From Synechococcus sp. SynAce01 (GTDB taxonomy: Bacteria > Cyanobacteriota > Cyanobacteriia > PCC-6307 > Cyanobiaceae): a stretch of DNA of 64,000 nucleotides. The translations under genes and the position numbers were made by a program. A model generated the notes under the pieces. It saw only the letters and a list, made by a program, of their open reading frames with translations. It did no database searches and was not told the origin of the DNA. Numbering within the stretch: the stretch's first letter is position 1; each line of letters starts with the position of its first letter. This document shows, piece by piece, positions 45,304 through 54,447 of this stretch. The stretch is from assembly GCF_001885215.1 (NCBI RefSeq), contig NZ_CP018091.1:248001-312000 (forward strand), read 5' to 3'.

Positions 45304-46348
45304 TGTGTAGTCCCACCACGTTGTTCAGCTGACAAGGGGGTGTGAGGTCGCCAGGGTCGGAGTGTCACCACCGTCCCAAGACCTCACACACCATGCATAG
45401 CCACCCTCTGGCCCGACTGACACCCATCAGTCGGGAACGGCTCATCCGCCGGCATCTCGATGAAGGCGTGCCACTCAAAGCCCTTGCAGCACAAGCCGGG
45501 ATCAGCCTGCGTACGGCCTACAAGTGGCTCTCCAGGTTTCGAGCAGGCGGCGTAGCGGCACTGGCGGATCGACGGAGTGTTCGCCGCACCCAGCGGCGGA
45601 CGCTCGATCCGCAGCAACTCCAGCAGGCTGTAGACCTGCGGCACCAGCGCTGCACGCTCCGCCGCATCGCCAGGGCTCTCTGTGCGCCCCTCTCCACCGT
45701 TGGTCGGCTCATGAAGGGCCTGGGTCTGGGACGACTGAAGAACCTTGACCCCAAACGTCTTGTTCGTCGCTACCAGTGGGAGCGCCCCGGGGACATGATC
45801 CATGTCGACATCAAACAGCTGGCCAGGTTTGAGCGGGTCGGCCACCGCATCACCGGCGACCGTCGTCAAGGCTCCTCCCGAGGTGCCGGCTACGAAAAGG
45901 TGCACGTCGCGATCGACGACGCCACCCGCCTGGCCTACGTCGAAGTGCTGGCTGATGAGCAGAAGGAGACGACCGTTGGATTCCTGGCCCGTGCCGTCGG
46001 CTGGTTCTCTGAGCAGGGGATCACCTGTCGGCGGATCCTCTCAGACAACGGCCCCTCCTACCGCTCTGGAGACTGGCGAAAAGCCTGTCGCGCCTTGGAT
46101 CTCAAGCCCATCCGCACCAAGCCCTACACGCCGCAGACCAACGGGAAGGCCGAACGGTTCATCAAAACCATCCTGGCGGAATGGGCTTACGTGATCGCCT
46201 ACCAAACATCGGATGAACGCAACCGCTGGCTACCCCGCTATCTGGGGATCTATAACGGCAGCAGGTGCCACATGGCTCTCGGTGGCCTCACTCCTCAGCA
46301 ATGCCTCCAGCGGCTGCTGATCGCTGAATGACCTGGTGAGAAAGCACA
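45304..46348 (+). mobile_element. IS481-family insertion sequence (1045 bp)
   Basis: The left end TGTGTAGTCCCACCACG pairs with the right-end complement TGTGCTTTCTCACCAGG, and both continue to TTCAGC. It is flanked by TCTAGA duplications. One transposase gene inside, apparently intact. Terminal TGT and a single DDE gene are standard for IS481. Confidence 0.9.
45393..46331 (+). CDS. IS481-family transposase
   Basis: 312 residues. The N-terminal helix-turn-helix reads VPLKALAAQAGISLRTAYKW then LSRFRAGGVAALADRR. The rve-type DDE core is intact: DMIHVDIKQLARF, RRILSDNGPSYRSGDW, PYTPQTNGKAERFIKTIL. With the well-preserved ends and target duplication, this is the copy most likely to be functional in the window. 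Confidence 0.95.
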   Translation: MHSHPLARLTPISRERLIRRHLDEGVPLKALAAQAGISLRTAYKWLSRFRAGGVAALADRRSVRRTQRRTLDPQQLQQAVDLRHQRCTLRRIARALCAPLSTVGRLMKGLGLGRLKNLDPKRLVRRYQWERPGDMIHVDIKQLARFERVGHRITGDRRQGSSRGAGYEKVHVAIDDATRLAYVEVLADEQKETTVGFLARAVGWFSEQGITCRRILSDNGPSYRSGDWRKACRALDLKPIRTKPYTPQTNGKAERFIKTILAEWAYVIAYQTSDERNRWLPRYLGIYNGSRCHMALGGLTPQQCLQRLLIAE

Positions 46349-46354
46349 TCTAGA

Positions 46355-46673
46355 GGCCTGGTCGGATACCTGAGTGCCACGGACACGTAGGTGATGTCCT
46401 CTGACAATGCATTGCAGTGAATTTCGAAACTGCGTCGCCTGCCGATGTCGGGTTCAATTGCGCCTGAGGCTGATCGGGACAAGCAGCAGCTCACCCCCTA
46501 CTCCTCCAGGCACAGGTATTCAGCCGACGGTCACCGCCTGGGCTTACAGCCCAAACAGCTGTCCGATGCGAGGGGACATTCCCTGGAAGTTCACATGGGT
46601 AGCTACGCCAGGTTCATGACCAGAAACCTGACGGATGCATTTGACGTGGTGAACAGCAATATTATGTCGACTA
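46355..46673. other. Non-coding gap
   Basis: About 320 bases between the IS481 duplication and the IS3 orfA remnant. No supported gene or RNA. Confidence 0.4.
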
Positions 46674-46856
46674 CTATTCTTGTTGGAAACGTGTCTTGAA
46701 CTGCTCCTTCCCCTGTAACCGCCAGGTCTTCCTCCATTTGAAGAGGGTGATCACGTGAATGCCCAGCTCTTCTGAAATCCGGGTCACGTTCTGCCGGTGC
46801 GGCGGGCTCATCCGCCTTTTCACATCAGCCTTGACGGCCTCGCTGTATCCGTGCAT
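46674..46856 (-). pseudogene. IS3-type orfA remnant (first ~48 residues)
   Basis: MHGYSEAVKADVKRRMSPPH onward to WRKTWRLQGK is over 90 percent identical to the N-terminus of the orfA at 60059-60565. Homology stops after LQG and the rest of orfA and all of orfB are missing. The conserved DNA stretch covers about 46711-46883. Confidence 0.85.
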
Positions 46857-47005
46857 TGAACTGCTCCATCAAGCCCCCTGGTGGAAAAGTTGGTCGGGAT
46901 GGAGAGGCGTCATCTTGTCAGGCAGAGGGGGGACCAGCGCTATAAATGGAGAGCGTTAGCGGAGACTAAAATGTTTGACATCGACTATTCGAGTTAGCCT
47001 TGCGG

Positions 47006-48061
47006 TTAGGGGGGCGATTGAAGGGAAGGTGAGTTGATCTTACACAGGCGTTTACGTAGCTTGCGTATGTAGCCGAACATGACTACGACCCCAAGTCCTG
47101 GTAGTGATGGACCTGGGACAGGCGTGACGGTACCCGTAATGGTAAAAGCATCCAGGGCGGAAGTGAGGTTGGTAGTACTGTTGCCGGTCCCGCGCACATC
47201 CTCTAAGTAGGTCGTCCATCGGATTCCACCGATCTGGGTGCCAGTTGAAAGCCCGACATCGATGTAGCTTAAGTTGGGGATATTGTTGTTTGTGCCGTTC
47301 ATTCCCGTTTGAGTGCTGTTCGAGCCTACGCCGATCACTGTTGAGGTTGAAGCCGCTACATAGTTGCCTAAGCCCGCCTGGCCAGTAAAGCCGCCACCGG
47401 CCGCAACGTATTGAGAGGCAGCCCCGGGAGTGAAGGTGAGCGCAGTGTTGATCAAAGAGCTGAATGGATTCCCCTGTGAATCGAGGAACTGGATCACCGA
47501 ATATTCCCAGGTTGTACCAGCGGTATTGAGACTAGCAAAATCGAAAGACGCCCCAGTAACGCCCAAGTTGGCATTGAAGCGTAACTCGAAACTATTCGCC
47601 GTTATCGTGCCTGGATTGTTGCTGATAACACCGGTGGTGTAGCCATGGCTGGCTCCTACCCTTCCGGAAGTTACCGCAGGGAATGGAGACGACGACCCTA
47701 TAGCTCCCAGTACCACACGTCCATATCCGCCGAAGCCAATTGCACTATTTGCAGAAAGGGTGAAGTCATTGAGATCGCCATTGCTGCTAACCAGTTTGGC
47801 GCCGGTGAGGTCATTGATGGTGTTGTAGCTGAAGGGTGTGTTTCCACTGAGTACCTGACCTGGACTGATTAGGTTGAGCACTTCACTGCCTGGTGTCGAT
47901 CCAGAGAGGAACTCAAGATTGTTAAAGTTAGCAGCATGGGCTTGATATACTCCCGCCAGCAAGCCACCAGTGATTCCAATCAGTGTATTAAGTACTGTAG
48001 GGATAACCTGGCTCCTTTGTCTATTGACTGATTTGATTGCAGGAACAAACAATTTTATCAT
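47006..48061 (-). CDS. PEP-CTERM-type exported protein
   Basis: A 351-residue protein with an N-terminal signal (IPTVLNTLIGITGGLLAGVY). Its large Gly/Ser/Thr/Asn-rich beta-type region (SLNTAGTTWEYSVIQFLDSQ) is typical of secreted cyanobacterial proteins. It ends with a sorting tail: VPGPSLPGLGVVVMFGYIRK then LRKRL, matching the PEP-CTERM motif (VPGP), hydrophobic helix and basic end. Such tails are processed by exosortases. No exosortase gene is in the window. GC is lower than the backbone. Likely surface or matrix protein. Confidence 0.75.
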   Translation of the reverse strand: MIKLFVPAIKSVNRQRSQVIPTVLNTLIGITGGLLAGVYQAHAANFNNLEFLSGSTPGSEVLNLISPGQVLSGNTPFSYNTINDLTGAKLVSSNGDLNDFTLSANSAIGFGGYGRVVLGAIGSSSPFPAVTSGRVGASHGYTTGVISNNPGTITANSFELRFNANLGVTGASFDFASLNTAGTTWEYSVIQFLDSQGNPFSSLINTALTFTPGAASQYVAAGGGFTGQAGLGNYVAASTSTVIGVGSNSTQTGMNGTNNNIPNLSYIDVGLSTGTQIGGIRWTTYLEDVRGTGNSTTNLTSALDAFTITGTVTPVPGPSLPGLGVVVMFGYIRKLRKRLCKINSPSLQSPP

Positions 48062-48389
48062 TTATCGGAAACGATGTAGCTCAAAGACAGTCACAGTGGT
48101 TAAAGTAAGTTATTAATAGGCAATAGCAATACTGAACACTATTGCCAAGCTGAACTACCTGCGGGGTGAAGGCACGAGTTAAAGCAATAACCCAATTTAG
48201 CGGATCCGTTCGACCGCATGGGACTGATGCCAACAGACTAAGTTGGTCTGGGTTTTCTCGACAAGCCCCATCGTTAACCTTTGAGGCGGGGCACCGCCCC
48301 TGAAAGGGGCTCCTACCGTTGGCGAAGCCTTCTCCGAAGGAGTTGAGCAAACGCCGTACCACAGCCCTGAGTTCAAGGCCAGGGTCGCC

Positions 48390-48629
48390 ATGGAGGCGAT
48401 CAGTGGCCGCAAGACGCTCCAGGAGATTGCCGCTGATCACGCGATCCACCCAATCCAGGTGAGCCAGTGGAAGAAGCAGATGCTGGAGGGCGCCAGCGAG
48501 CTGTTAGGCCGAGGCAAGAGCAGCAACGCCAAGGAGGATGTACAGGCCAAGGAGGCGGAGCTGTTCCAGCAGATCGGTCGTCTCCAGATGGAGCTGGAGT
48601 GGCTTAAAAAAAAGTCTCAGCTGCTGTGA
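48390..48629 (+). CDS. IS3 transposase orfA
   Basis: 79 residues from ATG 48390: the helix-turn-helix ISGRKTLQEIAADHAIHPIQ then VSQWKKQMLEGASELL, and a leucine-zipper end (LFQQIGRLQMELEWLKKKSQ) leading to the AAAAAAA slip site at 48607. The natural start may be further upstream: TTG at 48343 reads SKRR, and the frame TPYHSPEFKARVA just before 48390 belongs to the protein, so a one-base loss near 48360 is possible. Confidence 0.75.
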   Translation: MEAISGRKTLQEIAADHAIHPIQVSQWKKQMLEGASELLGRGKSSNAKEDVQAKEAELFQQIGRLQMELEWLKKKSQLL

Positions 48630-49197
48630 TGCCCGTGAACTGCGCAAGCTGGTCGACCACGATCACCCTGAGATCAGCATCACCCGGCAGTGTGAGCTGC
48701 TGGGGCTGCCACGATCCACGCTCTACTACCGGCCCACACCGATGCGTGAATCGACGCTGCGGATCATGGCCAGGATCGATGCTCTCTATCTGGAGGATCC
48801 CTGCAGCGGCAGCCGCCGGATGGTGGACTACCTGGCCAGAGAAGGGATCCCGATCAGCCGTGAGCGCGTGCGAAACCTCATGCGGCGCATGGGTCTACGG
48901 GCCATCTACCAGAAGCCACGCACCACAGTGCCAGTTGATCCATCGGAGCGCTTTCCCTGCCTGGTGGACCTCAAGGAGGTCAAGGAAGTGGATCAGGTTT
49001 GGGCAACGGATATCACCTATATCGCGCTGCGGAAAGGCTTCCTCTACCTCGTGGCTGTTGTGGATCTGTTTTCCCGGCATGTACTCAGTTGGAAACTCAC
49101 GGGCAGCCTTGACACGGAATTCTGCCTGGAGGCCTTGGAGATGGCTCTTGCTGGTGGGAGAAAGCCACAGATCTTCCACTCCGATCAGGGGTGTCAG

Positions 49198-51002
49198 CTC
49201 GGTTTCAAGTGGTCGTCGCAACACCTCATTCACTGAGGGATTTTGGGATGACGAGCAAGCATCAGCGGCAGATGGCCGTTCGCTCGATGAGGGGGAAAAT
49301 CCCCTCTCCTGGCCGTCCCTCGACAGCTCAGCACAAGCATCGAGTTCTTTTCTGGATGGCGATCGCTCAGGGGTTATCGAGCGAGAATGCCGCATCCGAG
49401 GCGGGCATCCCTCAAGCGATTGGAACGCGTTGGTTCCGCAATGCTGGCGGGATGCCTCCGATCGATCTGAACCCGCCTTCGGGCCGTTTCCTGTCCTTTT
49501 CTGAGCGGGAGGAGATAGCCATCCTCTGGGCGAGGAATCTGGGAGTCCGCGCCATTGCCCGTGAGCTGGGTCGCTCCGCCTCGACCATCTGCCGAGAGTT
49601 GCGCCGTAATTCCTCAACACGCAGCAATGCGTTGGCCTATCGGGCCACAACGGCACAGTGGCATGCTGAACGTCGCGCCAGACGTCCCAAAGTTGCCAGG
49701 CTCGCCGGGAACGGCCACCTGCGTAAGTATGTCCAGGAACGGCTTTCTGGCCAGATCACCCGCCCGAACGGTGATGTCGTGCCGGGTCCTGTTACAAGCT
49801 GGATCGGCCGCAGGCATGGTCGTCGTCAGGACCGGCTTTGGGCGACCTCCTGGAGCCCGGAGCAGATCTCGAACCGGCTCCGTATCGATTTTCCTGATGA
49901 TGCGTCGATGCGGATCTCTCATGAGGCGATCTATCAGGCTCTCTATGTTCAGGGCCGTGGAGCGTTGAAACGGGAACTTGTCGCGTGCCTGCGCACTGGG
50001 CGTGCCCTACGTGTTCCTCGCGCAAGGCGCCAGGCAAGCGGCAAGAACTTCCTCACCCCGGAGGTCATGATTTCCCAGCGGCCGGCCGAGGTTGACGATC
50101 GCGCCATTCCGGGGCATTGGGAAGGCGACCTCATCGTGGGGCTCAAGAGTTCAGCGATTGGAACGCTCGTGGAGCGCACCACCCGATTCACCCTGCTGCT
50201 GCACCTGCCCCGCATGCAGGGCCATGGAGAACAGCCACGGATCAAGAACGGCCCCCCACTGACCGGACATGGTGCAGAGGCGGTTCGCGATGCGATCGCT
50301 GCAACGATCGACACGCTTCCTGCTCAGCTGCGCAGATCCCTGACCTGGGACCAGGGAGCTGAGATGGCACAACACGCTCAACTCCGCATCGACACAGGCC
50401 TGAGGATCTTCTTCTGCGACCCGCATAGCCCCTGGCAACGCGGGTCGAATGAAAACACCAACGGGCTGCTGCGGCAGTACTTCCCAAAAGGTACTGATTT
50501 GTCCCGACACTCCCGTAACGAGCTTGATGCCGTCGCCCTGGCACTCAATACACGCCCACGCAAAACCCTCGGATGGAGGACCCCTGCTGAGGCCCTTGAC
50601 AATCATCTGAGGGCTTTGTGAAATCCCCTTTCTAATTCGCGACGGTGTTCTCGCGCATCGCTGCCATCGGACCTAAGCGACAGATCTGGCATTCTGTTCT
50701 CCCTGAAAACCACTGTGCATACTGGCTTTTGGATCCATAGGCACCGTCTGTTGAAACGATCATCAAGTGAGCCGGTGATCCATTTTTCCCTCTGAACAAA
50801 CCGCCTTGGCGGCAAGCGGGGGCGTCAGCCACCGATTGCCGACGAGGTGGAACCGCCCGCAAGCGGGCGGGGCCCAGCCGCTGCTGCTCGTTACTAACTG
50901 ATCGAAAAGAAATTTAAAAATGATGCAGCTGAGAAAACCCGTATCTACAAGCCCTTATGCTCCTTTTCCAACCCGGTGTTGCGACGACCGGTGGAATCCA
51001 CC
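49198..51002 (+). mobile_element. IS30-family insertion sequence (about 1.8 kb)
   Basis: Ends share GGTCGTCGCAACACC in inverted orientation (left about 49211-49225, right complement about 50975-50989) and are flanked by CAG at 49195-49197 and 51003-51005, a 3-bp target duplication. The transposase ends at 50621. The remaining 380 bases have a perfect CCGCCCGC-AA-GCGGGCGG hairpin (50853-50870) and are longer than expected for IS30. Confidence 0.8.
49248..50621 (+). CDS. IS30-family transposase
   Basis: 457 residues from ATG 49248. The N-terminal helix-turn-helix reads LSFSEREEIAILWARNLGVR then AIARELGRSASTICRELRRN. The DDE core includes PGHWEGDLIVG, LTWDQGAEMAQHAQL and WQRGSNENTNGLLRQYFPKG. 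A Gly/Arg-rich insertion lies at about residues 160-200. Intact throughout. Confidence 0.94.
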   Translation: MTSKHQRQMAVRSMRGKIPSPGRPSTAQHKHRVLFWMAIAQGLSSENAASEAGIPQAIGTRWFRNAGGMPPIDLNPPSGRFLSFSEREEIAILWARNLGVRAIARELGRSASTICRELRRNSSTRSNALAYRATTAQWHAERRARRPKVARLAGNGHLRKYVQERLSGQITRPNGDVVPGPVTSWIGRRHGRRQDRLWATSWSPEQISNRLRIDFPDDASMRISHEAIYQALYVQGRGALKRELVACLRTGRALRVPRARRQASGKNFLTPEVMISQRPAEVDDRAIPGHWEGDLIVGLKSSAIGTLVERTTRFTLLLHLPRMQGHGEQPRIKNGPPLTGHGAEAVRDAIAATIDTLPAQLRRSLTWDQGAEMAQHAQLRIDTGLRIFFCDPHSPWQRGSNENTNGLLRQYFPKGTDLSRHSRNELDAVALALNTRPRKTLGWRTPAEALDNHLRAL

Positions 51003-51388
51003 CAGTTCACCTCCGGTGACTTCGTGGCAAGGCTCAAGGCAGAGGAGATCAAGGTCAGCTGGTCGGGACGGAGGCGCTGTTACGACAACATCCTGGTGGA
51101 GAGGCTATGGAGAACAGTCAAATATGAGGAGGTGTATCTCCGTGCCTACAGCGATGGCTGGGAAGCGGAAATCAGCTTGGCCCGATTCCTTTGGAGGTAC
51201 TGCCATGTAAGACCACATAGCTCATTGGGCGGCAAAACCCCCAATGAGGTCTACAGTCAGATTCAACCCTGTTCTTCCCGCCCGAGGTTTACGATGTCAG
51301 GGGCCGAATCTGTCCAATAAAAGCCACCCACCTCAGATCCCAAGGGGCTGTGTGGCCTGTCCTGTTCATGTGGTGCCAACGGCAGCGA

Positions 51389-52825
51389 TCAATCCAGGGA
51401 AAAGGTCGGCAGAAAGTTCGCCACGTTGCATAGCTCAATATCGATCGCCCCAACATCGGTAAAATCCTGGCTGGTATTCCTGGTTCGCTCGATGAATCGA
51501 GCAGTTCTGACTGGGTGGGCCGTCAGCCCGACGAGGCGCTGAATCCAGTTTTTACGGGACACGGCTGGGACAAGACCCTGCAGCCCAAGGAACCAGGGAA
51601 TCAGTGAGGCTATGAGGCCAAGAGATTCAGATGGACGATGCGCGAAGGATGGCATGGAGATAGCGATCGAACGAATAAATGCATGCTGCGATTCGGCAAG
51701 AACCAGGGGCTCACAAAGGGTCCGAAGCTCAGATCCAGTTGTACTCAAAGCATCAATAAGGCGATCGGGATGACAAAGATAAGACTCATAACAAGTGGTC
51801 GGCTTAAGCTCTCGCTCAAGAAGACATCGCTTCATCCACTCAAGATCCACACTACCAAGCGAGTGATCGCTGTGGCAGCTGTAGACGAGGCCCCGCCGAT
51901 ACTGGACCGGGCAGAGATACTCCGGCTCAATCAACTCCGACGCCGCAGCATGATCGCTACAGATCACCGGCAATCCTGCATAACTGGCTTCAATGAGAAC
52001 TCGTCCAAGCGTCTCCAGATTAGAGGTGGTAGGAAACAACAGCACATCGATCCTGGCAAGGAAGTCCCAGATCTCGGCACTCGAGCGTGCAGGGGAATAG
52101 CTATAGACATCGGATATGCCGAGCGCCTGTACCAACATCTGGTCAACTAAATGCGGCTCACAGCTGGAGGAATGGTTGTGCCCGCAGGCGAACAACCTGT
52201 AGCGACGGGATGACAAACTTTTAGTCTCTTGATTCAGCTCAATTAACAAACGCACGAGATCTGGAAAGTTCTTGTCTTCCGAGATGCGCCCTAGATAACC
52301 AAGAATCAAGTCCGCGTCAGTGTTCCGAGAGCGCTTAGACAAAATCCGCTCACGCTCCGGAAAGCACACAGCAAGTGGATGAGAAAGAAGTGAAGGAAAA
52401 TGCTTGAGCCCTGGAAAGATTGCTTCAAATACGCCCCGAGCGTAGCGGCTGGGCACCAAGAGCGTGTCGTCGTACCGAAGAAAAGGATGGCAAAGAAACT
52501 CTTGAAATAGATAGCCGCTCCAGAGAGCAGTATGCACATCCCGGACGATTCGATAGGAAAGTCGAAGGTGTTCTCGGAGATAGAAATAATAATGCGCATG
52601 AGGACCTACATTGCTCACTACACAGTCGGCATTGGCCAACATTTCGACTGCGTAAGAGTCATCAGAAAGCAGCCGATTAAAATCATGGAAGTGCACGTTT
52701 AAAGCAGGCCCTGACCGATGCTTCAACAGCCAAGTCATGTTCTCGTGGGCAAAATTTACGCCATCACGCTGGGGCAACGCTGGATCGGTCCTGTAGTCAT
52801 GAAGGGTAACTCGAAATGTCTTCAG
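51389..52825 (-). CDS. GT4-type glycosyltransferase
   Basis: The first clear start is TTG at 52777 (462 residues), but coding sense continues upstream as LKTFRVTLHDYRTDPAL to a CTG at 52825. That CTG overlaps the previous stop as CTGA, where ATGA would be expected. The N-terminal GT-B half contains NVGPHAHYYFYLREHLRLSY. The C-terminal half has DLILGYLGRISEDKNFPDLV and the nucleotide-sugar motif NLETLGRVLIEASYAGLPVI. Sugar donor and acceptor are unknown. Last gene of a four-gene minus-strand set. GC is lower than the flanks. Confidence 0.85.
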   Translation of the reverse strand: MKTFRVTLHDYRTDPALPQRDGVNFAHENMTWLLKHRSGPALNVHFHDFNRLLSDDSYAVEMLANADCVVSNVGPHAHYYFYLREHLRLSYRIVRDVHTALWSGYLFQEFLCHPFLRYDDTLLVPSRYARGVFEAIFPGLKHFPSLLSHPLAVCFPERERILSKRSRNTDADLILGYLGRISEDKNFPDLVRLLIELNQETKSLSSRRYRLFACGHNHSSSCEPHLVDQMLVQALGISDVYSYSPARSSAEIWDFLARIDVLLFPTTSNLETLGRVLIEASYAGLPVICSDHAAASELIEPEYLCPVQYRRGLVYSCHSDHSLGSVDLEWMKRCLLERELKPTTCYESYLCHPDRLIDALSTTGSELRTLCEPLVLAESQHAFIRSIAISMPSFAHRPSESLGLIASLIPWFLGLQGLVPAVSRKNWIQRLVGLTAHPVRTARFIERTRNTSQDFTDVGAIDIELCNVANFLPTFSLD

Positions 52826-54441
52826 ATCAGGCTCTCCCCATCAAAAGGCTCAGTTGCTTGGAGGCCTGCAAGAGCAAGGATGGTGGCCGGCAGGTCCTCC
52901 AGTCGACCATGACGCAGCTTTTCACCTGGCTTGATTCCTGGACCAACAGCGAGAAGCAGGTTACTGACCTCGGTCCCATGCATCACATGCCCTCCAGAAC
53001 AGAAGAAGGGAAGAGGGCCAATTCGACCAAACTCCTCGCTATCCAATACATCAGCTGGAGGGCCAGAATCACCCCAGCGCACGATAAGGTCAGGGGGCAG
53101 GTGAGAACTTTCAAAAGGCGTTTCTCGCATGATCAACACATCATGTGCCAAGAATTTCCCGGTACGGGGATTCACGCATCGCAGGAGCAAGTCACGTAGC
53201 TCATGAAGAGTGGGGAGGAACTCCGCAGCATCGACCAGGCCTTCCACCTCACGCCCACGGACGTTCAGACGCACATAGCCATCTGCCACACTGGGGAGAG
53301 CGAAAGCCCGCATGCGGGGCCATAAGTTTCGGAACCAGTTGGCCGGATTCCAGCTGAGTGGATCTCCCGAAGCCTCCTGCTCAAAGGGACTGGAAATCAG
53401 AGCCTGCGCCGCCTCCCCCACGGTCTTCCAGACTTCAGCCTTCCAGTGCTCTCCATAGTCGTAGCGCCTAGAAGGCACTGGGGATCCAACCTCAGAAGTT
53501 GAGCCAATAGCGGTCTCACCTGGAAAGGCCCAGCGATACATCAGCTCTGGAAGAAGCGCCATACTGGGCACATCCATATGGTTGGCCGATACTTGATCAA
53601 TGGTGTAGACAATAAATGAAGTATCGTGACGCGCAAGTGTGTACAGCCTGGCCAGTGATCGGTCAATTTCGCGATAGACTTCAATGAGCGGCGAATTCCC
53701 TTCAGGAGATTCATCAGCCTGCGAGGGCAGAGCTCCTTCCCCTAAATGCCAAAGCATGTGATTCGCTGTATGGCTTTCTGAATAAAGAGAAAGAAAGAGA
53801 TCCCAGTCTTCTGCTTGCAGAAGCTCAGCGCAGATAGCCGTTCGACGGCGGACAGATTCACACAATTGTCTCTGAAGTTTCAGCAAGTCCTTCTTGATAT
53901 AAAGACTGGGAAGGGAAACAGAGCGCTCAGGCTTGCCTGAGATCGGATCAATCATTAACTTCAGGCCATCTTCGATTGGCGGATAGAGCCCATGAACACT
54001 CTCAAGATTTGCCAATAACCATTCTGGCTGACTCAAGGGAGCAAATGTATTGGTCTCGCTCCCCCAACCTGCTACTTGGAGGCCGTTGAGATCAGAAGAC
54101 ATAGGCGCCACCATATCGAACACACAGATTCGATGAGAAGCATGGCCGGAATAGAACAGTGGCAGCGAGGCCGAGTCTCTGTGAATTGGCAGAACAGCAT
54201 AGAGATATTTCTGTGCATCAAAGCAGCATCCTGGATGCGTTGTAGCTCGTCCCGTGAGAAAAACATCCCAACAGGATTCGTTCAGGAAAAGCTTAGTGTA
54301 AGAATAGTTACCTGTCGCACCATTCGAGCGCATCCAAGCCAAAAATGGAAGCTCCCCAGAATCCAATGCGTCCATAAGGAGCTCAGTATTAGGAGCATCG
54401 ATTCCAAGCGCAATAACAGATCTTTTGACACTATCAGTCAT
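52822..54441 (-). CDS. Alkaline-phosphatase-superfamily phosphohydrolase
   Basis: A 539-residue protein of the type I phosphodiesterase/AlkP fold. An N-terminal metal ligand lies in VIALGIDAPNTELL (Asp15), the candidate nucleophile in LNESCWDVFLTGR (Ser56), further metal-binding residues in LYSESHTANHMLWHLGEG and YTIDQVSANHMD, and the C-terminal FFCSGGHVMHGTEVSNLLLA has the late His. No signal peptide, so cytoplasmic. It could remove or transfer phosphate-linked groups from a nucleotide- or lipid-linked intermediate. It sits between the ATP-grasp gene and the glycosyltransferase, six bases from the former. Confidence 0.85.
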   Translation of the reverse strand: MTDSVKRSVIALGIDAPNTELLMDALDSGELPFLAWMRSNGATGNYSYTKLFLNESCWDVFLTGRATTHPGCCFDAQKYLYAVLPIHRDSASLPLFYSGHASHRICVFDMVAPMSSDLNGLQVAGWGSETNTFAPLSQPEWLLANLESVHGLYPPIEDGLKLMIDPISGKPERSVSLPSLYIKKDLLKLQRQLCESVRRRTAICAELLQAEDWDLFLSLYSESHTANHMLWHLGEGALPSQADESPEGNSPLIEVYREIDRSLARLYTLARHDTSFIVYTIDQVSANHMDVPSMALLPELMYRWAFPGETAIGSTSEVGSPVPSRRYDYGEHWKAEVWKTVGEAAQALISSPFEQEASGDPLSWNPANWFRNLWPRMRAFALPSVADGYVRLNVRGREVEGLVDAAEFLPTLHELRDLLLRCVNPRTGKFLAHDVLIMRETPFESSHLPPDLIVRWGDSGPPADVLDSEEFGRIGPLPFFCSGGHVMHGTEVSNLLLAVGPGIKPGEKLRHGRLEDLPATILALAGLQATEPFDGESLI

Positions 54442-54447
54442 GGGTTA

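Larger units (their letters stand above)
48602..51320 (+). pseudogene. IS3 transposase orfB split by IS30 insertion
   Basis: First part: ARELRKLVDHDHPEISITRQ, the HTH_21 region, then VWATDITYIALRKGFLYLVA and PQIFHSDQGCQ, where it is cut at 49197. Second part resumes at 51003 with FTSGDFVARLKAEEIKVSWS and DNILVERLWRTVKYEEVYLR (the third catalytic Glu), ending at 51320. Between them lies the IS30 element. The CAG codon at the junction is duplicated on both sides. The joined protein would be complete. Confidence 0.9.
48244..51330 (+). mobile_element. IS3-family element interrupted by IS30
   Basis: Left end TGGTCTGGGTTTTCTCGACA at 48244 and right-end complement TGGGTGGCTTTTATTGGACA ending at 51330 share most positions. 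Removal of the inner IS30 (49198-51002 plus one copy of CAG) restores a continuous orfB. No target duplication is visible in the flanks. Confidence 0.75.

Noticed and set aside
46288-46494. 68-residue minus frame with SEDITYVSVALRY
   Set aside because: Resembles a transposase DITYV word only; too short and spans the IS481 end.
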